A DNA stretch of 64,000 nt, taken from positions 15,701,213 through 15,765,212 of the forward strand of contig CM060854.1 of the NCBI GenBank assembly GCA_030737835.1, read 5' to 3'. Below are positions 12,937 to 24,296 of the stretch, piece after piece. This stretch comes from Acorus gramineus. Lineage: Eukaryota; Streptophyta; Magnoliopsida; Acorales; Acoraceae. Numbering within the stretch: the first letter of the stretch is position 1; the number at the start of each line of letters is the position of its first letter. The position numbers and the translations under genes are program-made. A model generated the notes under the pieces. It ran no database searches and had not been told where the DNA came from. It saw nothing but the letters and a program-made list of their open reading frames with translations.

Positions 12937-13947
12937 TAAAATGATTATGTAACATTTATGTGATTATAACTGTAACAGAATGTAACAGTATTGCATAAAT
13001 GTAACAGAAATATGTGAATATAACAGTCTTATGACATTCATGTTAAAAAATGTTGTAGAAACAAAAAAGAAGAAGAAGAAATGTAGCAAAATCCCCTTCA
13101 AAAGTAATTCAAATATTTGCTCTTAATAACTAGTTACATTGTAATGTACCATATTGCGTAAATGTATCTATTTCGCAGCAATAGACACGTATAATTGACT
13201 GTTAATTCTTGTGAATATAACAAATATAAATCAAAACACTCATACGATTGACTGTTACATTTACGAGTGTAATAAAAATAACACAAATATGAAAAATGAA
13301 TATTTACATTATCAATAATGTAACAGTAACATCATATAACCTATCCATATATAAAATGTAACAGTATCGAGTGTTATATTAAAGATATAAGAGCAAAAAC
13401 AAATCAAACTGTGAAAAATGACATTCAATACATAAAAAATTTGTGTTTAAAACAAATCAGTGATTGAAAATCCTTCAAAACAAACTTGCGATATGCTTCT
13501 ATTTGTTCTTCAAAAAAATAATAATGTTAAAAAAAAATGATATTCGATCCCCTCTCTAGTTGTATGGATATTTTCAGAAGCAAAAAACAAACAAAAAAGG
13601 ATCCATCGATTCAAAACATTGTTAGCCTTTTTGGAGAAGGTTTTTGGGAGATTCAAACATAAAAAAATAAAAAACCAACTCTATCTTCATCTCCATTGAT
13701 GGATGATCCATCGATGATCACTATTGAAGATCAAACATAAAAAAATTCAATTGTGATAATTAAAAAAAAACTGCATTTGAAAATTCATTAATTGCATCAT
13801 TCCATATGATCAGGAAATCATAATCATCCCATAATTGTGGTGAGTAGTTACCAAAAATGACTTGAAGGACATATTAAGCATTACATCTATGCCACATCAT
13901 GAGGCCTATAATGAGGCCTATAAGATGGGGCTTGAAAATTATTATTG
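12421..13947. mobile_element. Mutator-like non-autonomous element with 9-bp target duplication
   Basis: Seen: TATATTAAA occurs at 12412-12420 and 13948-13956. Between them the two ends form an imperfect inverted repeat of about 60 bp: CAGTCGTCATACCCAGGCCCC at left against CAATAATAATTTTCAAGCCCC at right, both continuing to a GCCTCATT block and then ATG(A/T)AGTG(T/G)CAT-like sequence. Known: 9-bp duplications mark Mutator-like elements. The interior has no transposase and holds the microsatellite at 12866-12932. The duplication is AT-rich, which weakens the case somewhat. Confidence 0.55.
12866..12932. repeat. compound (TA)n(GA)n microsatellite
   Basis: About 30 bases of TA repeat pass directly into about 36 bases of GA repeat inside the Mutator-like element. 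Downstream (12940-13400) TGTAACAG recurs many times without fixed spacing. Confidence 0.9.
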
Positions 13948-14039
13948 TATATTAAAAGAATGACATCCATATAAGCCAAAATATTGTACCATATAAGACA
14001 AAATAGTGTAACCATTTGTGACAAATCCTGTGGGATAGC

Positions 14040-14260
14040 AGACGCCCCCCGCTTTCTACCAATTTAACAACCAGGTCCCTAGCTAAGATTCACCCAATTT
14101 TTATCTCCTCTGGGCTATTTGCAAATGGACTCCCAAGTTATACCAGTTTATAATCAGGCCCTTGTTAAAACCGGCAAATTTCGTCTTTTTTATGGGCTTC
14201 TTGCACATCAGTCTTCAGGTTCTACCAGTTTCACGACCAGACACTATCTGTGTTACAAAC
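14040..14260. repeat. three imperfect copies of an 83-bp unit
   Basis: Seen: TACCAATTTAACAACCAGGTCCCTA, TACCAGTTTATAATCAGGCCCTTG and TACCAGTTTCACGACCAGACACTA-like cores lie near 14057, 14140 and 14223, about 83 bp apart. Between them are AAATTTTTATCTCCTCTGGGC and ATTTCGTCTTTTTTATGGGC. A short tandem repeat of unknown origin. Confidence 0.6.
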
Positions 14261-15332
14261 ATGTTCCTCATCCAGATTTTTAAATTTATAACCTGATCAA
14301 TCATCTCAAAACATCATTTCTCAAAATTCTAATTTATGAAATTCCATGCAATAGTTTCTCACTATGATATCCATAAAATTATAAAATATAAATATTTTAA
14401 TATATATATATATAGCAATTTTTTATAAATTTTTTTATAAATATTTAACGAATTCAAATAAATAAAACAATTGATTGTTGAATGAAAATAAATAAAAAGA
14501 GAAGGCGGTGGGTAAAAAAAAAAAGAGAATGGGCTATTTATTTTAGAAGAGATATAGATAATAATTTAATTAATTTATAAATGATAAGATAATAATCTAA
14601 TTTAAGATTCCCAGTGGAATTTGAGATTACCACAAAAAATGGTGGGAGTATGATTCCACCCTATTTTTCCATATGCCTTGATTCTAATTCTAGTGGGGCT
14701 CCACAATTACCATCAGCATCACCACTAACCAAACATGAAGTATATGCTCTAACGAATTCTATTATCAAATTGATTTTTGTTCTTTTTTATGATGACATGG
14801 GTTTCAAATAGAAAATGTATCACTTTCATGGATCAAATTGGTTTTTGTTCTTTTTTTTCATTGAATGGCTCGTTTATTAATTATTTAATTTTACTATCAT
14901 TATCTTAATATCATATCATGTGCCTTGGCATGTGCATAAAAACTAGCATAATTTATTCATCTATTGATAATTATAACACTCTAATAATACAAATATAAAC
15001 ACAAAAAGTTATCAATACAAACTCTAAATTATCAATACAGGTTTTGTGAAAAAAATTAAAATAAAACCAAGCACAAAATTATAGAATTCCTATTTATTTC
15101 ATATAGCTATTTTTTTGTGCTCCAATAAATTATTCATGCATATATGTCAAATCCCTCAAAATCCTAAAAAAAACTTTACAAATCTAAACACTATACAAAC
15201 AAATATGAATACAAACTCTAGATTAACTTTGTACTTTTTTATTTGGTGAAGAATAAGCCATGCCAGGCTACAATGTAAGAAAATATCTCCTTCTTGTCTT
15301 CTTTTCGGCGTAAAGAAGAATATATATATTTA
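14261..15332. other. AT-rich intergenic stretch, nothing recognised
   Basis: About 1.1 kb with many TAAT and AAATA runs. The 65-codon frame at 14614 shows no domain or codon signal that I would trust. It ends at the target-site duplication of the PIF/Harbinger element. Confidence 0.6.
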
Positions 15333-15715
15333 CCCCCCGTTTGCCAACTAACATAAATAGTGAATAGGGGAGAATAACAACAGAATAACCCTTATTCGCT
15401 GTTTGTTTGGTGCGGATAAACTCCGATAGCTATGTCAGGATAAACTAAGATAAGGCCTGATAACAATTCTAATAAAATGGAGAATAGCTTATCAGGGCTT
15501 ATCTATTCATGAGAATAAGAATACCCCTCACTATCATTACAAAAAATTTCTCTCACTTACTTTAACAAACCCGAATCATACACCCATCTTATATTTCCAC
15601 CATTTGATTAGTGGACCAGTCATCCAGAATAGATCACGACCGTCCAAAATGTTATTAAAAAACCCAGTTCATCTTGAACCGTCCTAAATCCCCACTCAAA
15701 TTTATCGGATGATGC

Positions 15716-15729
15716 CACGTGTACACGTG
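15716..15729. promoter_or_regulatory. palindromic double G-box CACGTGTACACGTG
   Basis: A perfect 14-bp palindrome containing two CACGTG hexamers, 380 bp inside the left end of the PIF/Harbinger element. CACGTG is the binding core of plant bZIP and bHLH factors. It precedes pyrimidine-rich sequence (15750-15800) and a CAAACCCTAG leader-like motif (15819-15828), so it may belong to the transposon promoter. A donor-like GAGGTAAAT near 15984 would suit a leader intron. Function is inferred. Confidence 0.5.
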
Positions 15730-17865
15730 TAGTCCCATCGAATGAAACACCCCACCCACTTTTCATTTTCTTCCCTATCGACTTCATCTCCTTCACTACT
15801 TCTCCTCTGAAAAACGCAAACCCTAGCGACTGTGTTTTCGGCGATCTTCACCATGTCTGTCCTGTGAAGGGCGGCGTCCGGTTTTACGACGATCAAGCCT
15901 ACGGCGATCTTGCTTTGCGTGGCAGTGGGGGAAAGCAGCGAAGCATTCGGACAACTGCATCCACCTCATCGTAGAACCAAACTGAGGTAAATAATCTCAT
16001 TTGCGACCCTACCGTATGGTCTGTGCAATGATTTTATGCTTAACTTGTTATTTGATTTGAGACTCTCATGTTTATTTTGGGGATTCATATGGTTAATGAG
16101 ATATGTGGTGTAGGGTTAAAATTCTTTTCATATCTAACCTACTATTAAAGTTGATCAACCTTCAATAGTATTTCATTAATTAGGTAACATGAAATTTTTG
16201 GTTTATAGATGACTGAGGTATATAATGTAAGTTGAGCAATACTAACTAATTGTTTGGTTTTAGTTCGTTACTTTTTTTTATTTAAATTTCTTATTTAGAA
16301 TGTGAATGCCATGGTGGTTCTCATGATCTATTTATGTAGGCGTGTCATTGTTATACGTATTTTTGTTGGGTGTTTAAACAAGGTAGACATGCATTAGGCT
16401 TTTAAATCCTTAGATGTAAACACATAATATGAAATCCATGTGAGATAACCAATTATATAAGGGTGAGAATCGTAGAGGAAAACTGATGTTTGAATAATAT
16501 ATTTATATGAAAATTTTCATTAAACAAATCGATTTTTTCATCATGTTCTATTGCATGATTTTGCTATGTAATGTCTGGTATGAATGAGTAGTTCACATTG
16601 AGTGCAGTGACTTCTCTGATCCATGCCCAACTCTATGGGTGGTCTTTGGGACAAAGTGTAATGCACTCACACTAGCCATCATAGATTATGTTTGTCCTCA
16701 TAAGAATAATAAAGAGCATTATATTTTTACAGAATCTACAAACATCAATAGTCACTACACAAGCCACTTGTTTACCTTTTTGGATACTTTAATGTGAGTT
16801 TAAACCCACTTAAAAATATATTGTCCATTAAAATAATTTGATCTATAAATCCTAATTCAACTACATACTAATTAAAACCACTAACTATACATTCACAATA
16901 TGGCATCATAGAACCTTCATGTTACAAGAGTATATGTAGCTCTCACCACATTGTAACCCAGTCAATCACAGAAAAATAATAGAATCATCGAACAAATGAT
17001 TTGTGTGGGTAGATATGAAACTTAAGGGTGAGAACCAGAGGAATATTGGGCTTTCATATATAATAATATATTTATATATGAAAATTGACATACAAAAAAA
17101 TGGCATTTTCATCATGTTCCATTGTCTGATTTTCCTATGTAATATTTCATATGAATGAGTAGTTATATGGGAATTTAACAATCTGATTCTGGGCTTACCG
17201 TAAACGAATGACATGGTATATATAAATTGTTAGCATATTTCATATGTGAATGATATGTGGGGCATGCTTTCATATATGATTTAGATTCGAAACTGGAGGA
17301 TCATATTTGTATTAGATATGCTATAGTTAAATTAATAGGTTATCAATGTGTTGTGCCTGTGTCATTTGGAGCACTCTGATCGAAAATTTGGTTACATAAT
17401 TTTTTTCCTCGAAGTTATGTATTTCCAATTTGGTATTTGGATTTGATTTTGTTAAAATCCAAGATGAAGAGGTTTAAATATGATTTTATTATGAGATGTC
17501 CAGTTTTGAGTTAGCTTTCGTACAGAAGTGGAATTAGGTCAACTGGATTCTTGTAGTAAAAGTTATGGGTATTTTTCCAAGTATACCCCGGGGAGGGAAA
17601 TTCTGGCAGCATCCCTGTTCAATGTTTAGCTCAGATTTCGGAATAGCTGGAGAGATTATTTGATCTTGGCATGAACATGAAAGTTGTAGATAATCTTCTT
17701 GGCTTTCCAACGGAATTGAAATTGTGTAATTCAGAGCTATATTGAGGAAGTTATGGCTGTTCCAGTGAAGCATGCGCAGAATTTCTAGTCAAAGGATGAT
17801 TTGGTCATTTCCATCCCTCTTTAGATATTTATGTGCAAACAAATATCTTCTTCTCTCTCTCTCTC

Positions 17866-20175
17866 TGTCACGCCCCGGGCGTCCCCGAGACGCGGCAAGT
17901 GTATATAAAATATCAGAATCTACACAGGAGGTCAATAATATCATACAAATGACACACAGACAACAAAAGCAGGGCTGACATGATATATACACCAAATGCG
18001 GATAACTAAAGACTGAATCTGTAATCAAAACACACTACAGACTCCATACATAATCACATGTCCTGTGAGAGCCAATATACATACAAGACATCCAAATACA
18101 ACCAAACGCGTGCCCAAGCACGGAAAATGATACATACAAACACAAGGGATGCTGATAGCCTCTACAACTCGCGGGACGTGGCGCTACTCCGCTACTGATG
18201 AAATCCCTCGGGGAGCTCCTCCTCCAGATCCGACTCAGATGACACTGAAGAAAATATTATGCGAGGGGTGAGCCACACGCTCAGTGAACGGCACAACCCA
18301 TGCATCACAGACAATATTGACCACAACCAGATATCCTTATAATCCACAATTCGGGTCACTTCCGCCAACCCGCCACACCCTCACCCTCACCCTTCAATGG
18401 GTGACATAGGATATTGGGACTAACTGCACCAAAAACCAACGGGTCGCTTCCGCCAACCCGCTACACCCTCACCCTCACCCTTCAATGGGTGACATAGGAA
18501 ACCCACTACACCCTCACCCTCACCCTTCAATGGGTGACATAGGATTTTGGGACTGACTAGGCTGTTGGTCACCCTTGGTCCACCGATAGTCTCTCCTCCA
18601 CTCCGTAGGCCGCCTGGTCTACTCCCACATTCAGCACAGTCCGTCCTAAATCAGGAGGTGCCTACTGATGGGAGCCCTCTGTCAGGAAGGCCTGTCTAAC
18701 GCTGGGGTAGTCTCTACCGGATCCAACGAAGGGAACAGAACAGCCTACCCATCGCATATGATCCACTTGGATCCGCAGACGGCACATTATAACAACACTA
18801 ATGTTCTGAATTCCTCAGAACCCACCAAAGAAACTCGGGAGGGCAGCGTGAGTCCCCGTTATAGGACACCCCGACAACCAAACAAGGAACACGGTGTACC
18901 CTAACCCGGGTCTCACCGCTGTCCTCGCAAGGCCCCTCCCCTATAATATTCACTATAACATGCAATGTAAACAAATACTAGCATTTAATTTAATAAATAA
19001 ACTAGTAGGGCACATGCATCGGTCGGGCTTCCTAGCATGGAAACAGGGGACATGCTGCATGGCTCATACACATCCTAAGGGTGCAAGTCCCTAACATGCA
19101 AAGTCTAGGGTAACATGCATTCTACATTTAAATCATGCTCGCATGAATTACATATTATTGCAGGTTAATATACATCCATGGCGCCCCAGGAGAGGTCGGT
19201 ATACGCCCAAGTGCGTATAACACCTCTCTACTGGGTTGGATTGTCCCACTCACCAGAGATCGGGGTCGTCGCGCGACCGTCCGTCTAGATCTGCAAGACA
19301 GACATTCAATATGGTGAGAAACCACACAATTTATACGTAGAAATGCCTAGAAATACCCAAAACTCGGATGAGCATGCATACGGGCCCGAACCCTCGGGCA
19401 GCCATTCGCATGGCCCCCTGCATGCGCACGCACGAATGCGCACGCACGCACACACCCCGGCACCATCGGCGCACTGCCGCGCGCTTGCCCGCGGAGCGCC
19501 CCTGCCCTGCTCGCCTGCGCGCCCAGCCTGCCGGCCCGGCCTGCCAGCGCGCACAGCCCAGCCAACCTGCTCCGCACGCCTCCCCCTGCACCCCCCGAGC
19601 GCACGCCCGCGCGCACGCCCACGCGCACGCGCTCGCGCGCCCAGCAAAACGCCCCGATCTACCTCCACCGCCGAGATGGCTTAAATCAGGGACGAAAAGA
19701 GGGCGGACGGACGGGCAAAACTCGCTGGAATTGGGATTTGAAAACACCGGAGTGTAGATCGGGACCCGATCTACACTTCCTAGGTTTTGGGTTTTTGGGT
19801 TTGAGGGGTCTAAGGGCTTCAAAAGCAAGAAAAATGGGTAAGGGGAGAGAGGGAGACCATTGGGGGAGAAGATGAATAGTGCCCAAAGATATTTTCTCAC
19901 CCACTTATATAGCCGGGTCACTTAAAAACCCAGATACGCCCCGAAACTGTGAAATTTCGGAAACGTTACCGGAATTCAACGAAATTTTCGTGAGAGGTCT
20001 AAAATGACACCAGGACACCAAATATGCAGTTAGATTTTCAATCGGAGTCCTCTAGCTCAGGACGATAGCTAACAGTCCAAAAATTAGCGGTACCGATCGA
20101 AAAACCGAAAAAAATGAAAAACTGCCAGAACGCTCCAACGGTTACCAGCAGGTTAAAAGTGACACATATATAACA
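17866..20175 (-). mobile_element. long LTR unit A (solo LTR), sense orientation minus, nested in unit B
   Basis: Seen: starts TGTCACGCCCC, ends ATATAACA, 2,310 bp, flanked by CTCTC (17861-17865 and 20176-20180). The duplication lies in a CT microsatellite, so alone it is weak evidence, but both ends match units D and E. On the minus strand a TATATAAG box lies at 19903-19912, 265 bp from the sense end. It is followed by a CpG-rich island (19385-19645), a conserved block with splice-like borders (19254-19290) and three copies of a CCCTCACCCTTCAATGGG subrepeat (18360-18540). It is shorter than its relatives. Non-coding. As it sits inside B it is the younger of the two. Confidence 0.8.
19385..19645. 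other. CpG-rich alternating purine-pyrimidine island of unit A
   Basis: Dense CGCGCACGCACGC-type sequence, in sharp contrast to the AT-rich surroundings. It creates overlapping Arg/Ala/His-rich open frames on both strands, which I do not take as genes. Alternating purine-pyrimidine stretches of this kind can adopt Z-form DNA in general; that is not shown here. Confidence 0.75.
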
Positions 20176-20604
20176 CTCTCTCTCTCCCTCTCACTTCCAC
20201 GCCTACATCTTGAGCTCTCTCTTCCTCTCTCTCAAGGCCCCCAAGTGTTTGTGTTTATTCCCCATAGAGAAAGAGATGGTGAAGGAAGAAGAGAAGGTTT
20301 GTGTGGGTGTGTTGTGTTGTTGATCCTCCTTTCTTAAGTCCCTTTTCATGATCCTTCCCCCCCGTGATTGCAGCCAAGAAGGAGGCTGAGGGTGGTGGTG
20401 TTGGTGGTGGCAGTTGAGGTGGTCGTCGGTGCGTCGAGGGCCCCCGAACCTCCCCCTTCCTTTTCCCCTCCCAAGGTGAGCCTTTCCCCTTCTTTTCTTG
20501 ATTTTTATGGCTTAGGGTTGGTTGGGAGGGTCATGCATGCTATGCATAGGGGTTAGAGTGTGTGTGAGGGGTTGGGGAGGGTTAAAAAAGGGTAAGGGTT
20601 GGCT

Positions 20605-21050
20605 GGGCGCGCGTTTGGGGTTGTCTGCGCACGTGCGCGCGCAGGCGGGCGGTGGCAGGCGCTGGTGGGCACGCAGACGCGCGCGAAGTGGTCGCGCGGG
20701 TGCGCGCGGGTGCTGGAGCGAGCGGGGGTGCGCGCGGGAGCGCGCGCGCGCGGAGCAGTGCGCCTGGGCGCGGGGCTGGGGACCAGTGCGCGCGTGCGTG
20801 CGTGCGCGCAGGGTGCTGCGCGGGGGCGCAGTGCGCGCGGGTACGCGTTGGGCTGGACACGCGGTGTGCACGGGCGCGCGCGGCAGCGCGTCTGGGCGCG
20901 CGGCAGTGCGTCGAGGGTTTGTGCGTGCGTGCGCATTCGTGCGTGCGCGTGCGGGGGGCCATGCGTGTGGCTGCCCGAGGGTTCGGGTAGGTGTCGGGGC
21001 ACTCGGACTCGCGTGCGTACGTGCGTGCTCGCATGCGTGCGAGTCCGTAT
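20605..21050. other. CpG-rich alternating purine-pyrimidine island of unit B
   Basis: About 450 bp of GCGCGCGTGCG-type sequence between a donor-like site (about 20474) and the acceptor-like TTGCAG at 21134-21139. Open frames of up to 201 codons occur on both strands and in several frames at once, as expected from low-complexity GC-rich DNA that rarely forms stops. Confidence 0.75.
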
Positions 21051-21139
21051 GCATGCTTGTCCGAGTATTTGGTATTTCTAATGGTTTCTTTGTGTAAATT
21101 GTGTTGCTACTCACCAAGTTGGATGCCCCTACCTTGCAG

Positions 21140-21178
21140 ATCTCGTCGGATGGGATGCGCGAGGTCCTGGGTCGTATG
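21140..21178 (+). other. conserved 39-nt block with splice-site-like borders, unit B
   Basis: CTTGCAG stands directly before it and GTGAGTGG directly after. The same arrangement is found in all five LTR units: 19254-19290 (A, minus), 27772-27808 (C, minus), 35523-35558 (D, minus) and 37225-37260 (E, minus). Each block begins ATCT and contains CGG(A/T)(C/T)GG and GCGCG. It could be a mini-exon of an LTR-driven leader RNA, or a conserved protein- or RNA-binding segment. Splicing is inferred from sequence only. Confidence 0.5.
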
Positions 21179-24163
21179 GTGAGTGGTTCGATTCCAATCT
21201 CCCCCCCCCCCTCTCTAGGGATGCGCTCGACCCGCGTAGACGCGCGTTGCGCATTGATGGGGCCCCCTAGCTATAATATGTGGATACTATGTAATGCATG
21301 ATTAATATGATGTAACCACGCCATATTAGACCTGGCATGTTAGGGATATACATCCATATATCATGTATAGAGGCCCATACATGCCTAGACACCATGTCCC
21401 TTGATTGGAAAGCCCCGACCTACGCATGTTTCCCATTTAGTTTAATTTATTTAAATCAAATGTGAGCATATTGTTATAAGCATGCCTTAGATAATATTAT
21501 AACCTTGTTGTTATAATATATGTTTTTCCGCATCTTAGTTATGCGCCCTGGAGGAATTCTTGAGAATTCATGACATTAGTAGTGTTACAAATCGTTGTCG
21601 ACGGATCCAAGAGGATCATATCCGCGTGAGTAGGCTGTCTTCCCCTTTTGGTTGGATCCGATGTAGGGACTCCCCGGCGTTGGAAAGCTGACCTAACAGA
21701 GGGCTCCCATCTGTAGGTACCTCCGATGCGTCAGACAGTGCTGATCGTGGGAGTATACCAGGTAGAGGCTACGGAGTGTGGGAGAGGCTACCGGGTGGAC
21801 CAGGGGTGGAGAGCGGTCTAGTTGAAAAGGCCCATGACACCCCTTTAAAGGGTGAGGGTGGGGTGGGTCGGCGATGTTACGACCCTCTAACTTGTGTAGT
21901 TACTCCCGTATAGGGACTATGACTACTTTAAGGTTAATATGAGTGTGTTGATTGTTGTTATGCCCGTGTTTTGATATCTCGATAAGTGAGTATCGAGAGT
22001 AGTTGTTTTCCATTGGGTTTGCCTTGCGAACATGGGATCGTTCTCCCCTTCGTTGGATCTGACGTAGGAACTTCTCGGGTTTAGTTGTCCTGACAGAGGG
22101 CTCCCATCCATAAGTACCACCGATGCATTCGGATGAGTACTGATCGTGGGAGTATACCAGGTAGAGGCTACCCGAGGAAAGGGCTACTGACGGACCAAGG
22201 GCGTAGAGCGGTGAGTTGACGAGATCGGGTTGTAGATACTACCCGGGAGAGGGTTAACGAATGATGTTGCGGGCGTGGGAATCGTTCTCCCCTTCGTTGG
22301 ATCCGAGTAGGGACTTCTCGGCAATTACAGCTGTCCTGACAGAGGGCTCCCGTCCGTAGGTACCACCGACGCGTTCGGAAGGGTATTTATAGTGGGAGTA
22401 TACCAGGTAGAGGCTACGCGGGAGAGGCTACCGGTGGACCAAGGGTGTAGAGCAGTCTAAGCCTCTTCCAAAAGTCCCAATAGTCTCCCTCCTGGAGTGA
22501 GGGTAAGGATGAGGTGAAGACACATCGCCGTGTGACCCATTCGTTGTTCGACCGTTCCCATAGTTGTTGGGTCCGGTCTTGTATCAATGTTTAAAGGCAT
22601 CGTTTGAGCAATTATCTAGATGTAGATGATCTAGTAGTGTTGTGTAGACTAGTAAATCCGGGTCTCTTTGACCGACGGTATGGTCTCTCCCCAAAAGTCC
22701 CAAAAGACTCCCTCCGGGAGTGAGGGTGGGGGTGAGGTTGGTCGCGCCGCTGCGTGACCCTGTTATCCATTGGGTTTCTACCCATGTTCTCCTTGAAAAA
22801 GGAAATTGATTATGTATTGAACTGTAGTATGGTGATTGGTTTCCAGCCACTCACTGAGCTTGTAGCTTACCCCTCGCATACTGTTTCTTTTCAGGGGCAG
22901 TGTTGGGCGTGGAGCTAGAGCTTTCCTGTGGCGTGGTCTTATGGGCGTGGAGCGTTCTGCCGGCGGGTGGCGAGTGCGAGGCTGTCAGCATTCCTAGAGT
23001 CATTTTATGCTTTGTAAATCGTGCATGTGGCACAGGTTGTATTTTCTTTGGTCTAGACTTGGCTCTCACAGGACAGTGATTGTGTATTCGAGTCTGTAAT
23101 AATGTTTTTGATTTACAGACATTGTTTATATATTATGCTTCTGCTTTTCAGTTAGTTATCATTATCTTGCTTTGCCGCCTTGTGTATTGTTGTTGGAGTC
23201 TTTATTGACCTCAGGTATTGATAGCTGATATTTCATCTTTGCCACGTCTCGGGGACGCCTGGGGCGTGACACAATGAACATTGGGTCGGTGTGTTATTTG
23301 CTCTCTTTCTTCTTACATTACAGTCGATAACTTCTCCAATTGATTGTTCATATTTAACTCTTGCTGTATATGTCAACAATAAAGTAGTTGAATGACAAAT
23401 AAAAACATATATGTATTTGTTCTCCTTTGTGAGTGTTATTAGCATTCGTTTAATTTTAGGCATGGCTCTTAAGTATATCCAGGTTGGTTTACATTTTCTT
23501 TTGCATCTCTTGGACCCATCTATTATTATTCCTAAATGAATGATTGTTTGGTTACATGTTCTACTCATTCATATCCCATCCAACACCAATCTATATGCAA
23601 GCATACATTGATTTTAGGCATAATTTGCATATGTGAATACACACATAGAGTAGTTGAATGACGAATAAGTTACATATATGTTTACTTCTCCATCTAAAAC
23701 CCCCTAAAACATCCCTCGGATTGTTGCATGTGTATAATCAACCCCCACTGAAATTGAATCATATAATAATATATATGATAATTGGTTTATGTTAATGGTG
23801 AAATCTGATGTCAATGACCAATTAATATATTTTATGTTCTATGATATTTTTTAGTGTTATTATGTGTTCATTTTTTAGCATAATAGCCCTTAACTCAACC
23901 TTCATGCTTTAGATTATTTTTCGCATCTTTTGAAACTATGTCATGATAAATGAATGATTTATAGAAACCTTCTACATCCATCGGTGCATCCCATGCTTGT
24001 GTATAACCAACCCTAACATATAACCGAGTATATATTGATGTTTACACATCAGTTGTTAATTCATGTACCTGAGGTCAATGGCCAAAGAATATATTTATGT
24101 GCTTATGTGAGTTAGTCTTATTCGCAATCATATAGATGTGAATGACCATTGAATATATATATA

Positions 24164-24193
24164 CCTGTGTGTGTGTGTGTGTGTGTGTGTGTT
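24164..24193. repeat. (TG)n microsatellite in the PIF/Harbinger element
   Basis: A TG repeat of about 26 bases lies between two copies of a roughly 80-bp segment (GTGAGTTAGTC...CATATAGATGTGAATGACCAATGAATATATATA) at 24107-24160 and 24196-24252, so the microsatellite sits within a short duplication just upstream of ORF1. Confidence 0.8.
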
Positions 24194-24296
24194 CATGTGA
24201 GTTAGTCATTTTTGCATTCATATAGATGTGAATGACCAATGAATATATATATGTTGTTGGTATCTTAATCCATTCCATGATGTCCAATGTGTCTAG

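Larger units (their letters stand above)
17349..23271 (+). mobile_element. long LTR unit B (solo LTR), sense orientation plus, interrupted by unit A
   Basis: Seen: TGTTGTGCCTGTGTCATTTG at the left, ...GGCGTGACA at the right, flanked by CAATG at 17344-17348 and 23272-23276. Removing unit A leaves about 3.6 kb. No second LTR, gag or pol is present. In the sense direction it shows CAAGGTGAGCC (donor-like, about 20474), a CpG-rich island (20605-21050), a conserved splice-flanked block (21140-21178), several blocks of GGTGAGGGT-type subrepeats (21840-22750), then CTTTTCAG (acceptor-like, near 22894) and GTCCTGTGAGAGCC on the opposite strand near the far end. Known: long LTRs of 2-4 kb with 5-bp duplications occur in Ty3/Gypsy chromoviruses such as Tekay/Del. 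The clade is inferred. Closest in sequence to unit C. Confidence 0.8.

Noticed and set aside
18350-18560. CRISPR-like array from the CCCTCACCCTTCAATGGG repeats
   Set aside because: Only two or three units, spacers are themselves repeated, and the context is a plant LTR.
20512-21117. 201-, 191-, 160- and 150-codon frames in the GC-rich island of unit B
   Set aside because: Same reason: overlapping low-complexity frames without domain, start context or conservation in the sister units.
17840-23290. Reading the ends at 17866 and 23271 as one LTR pair in inverted orientation
   Set aside because: The ends belong to two units, each with its own 5-bp duplication (CTCTC for the inner, CAATG for the outer), in opposite orientations.
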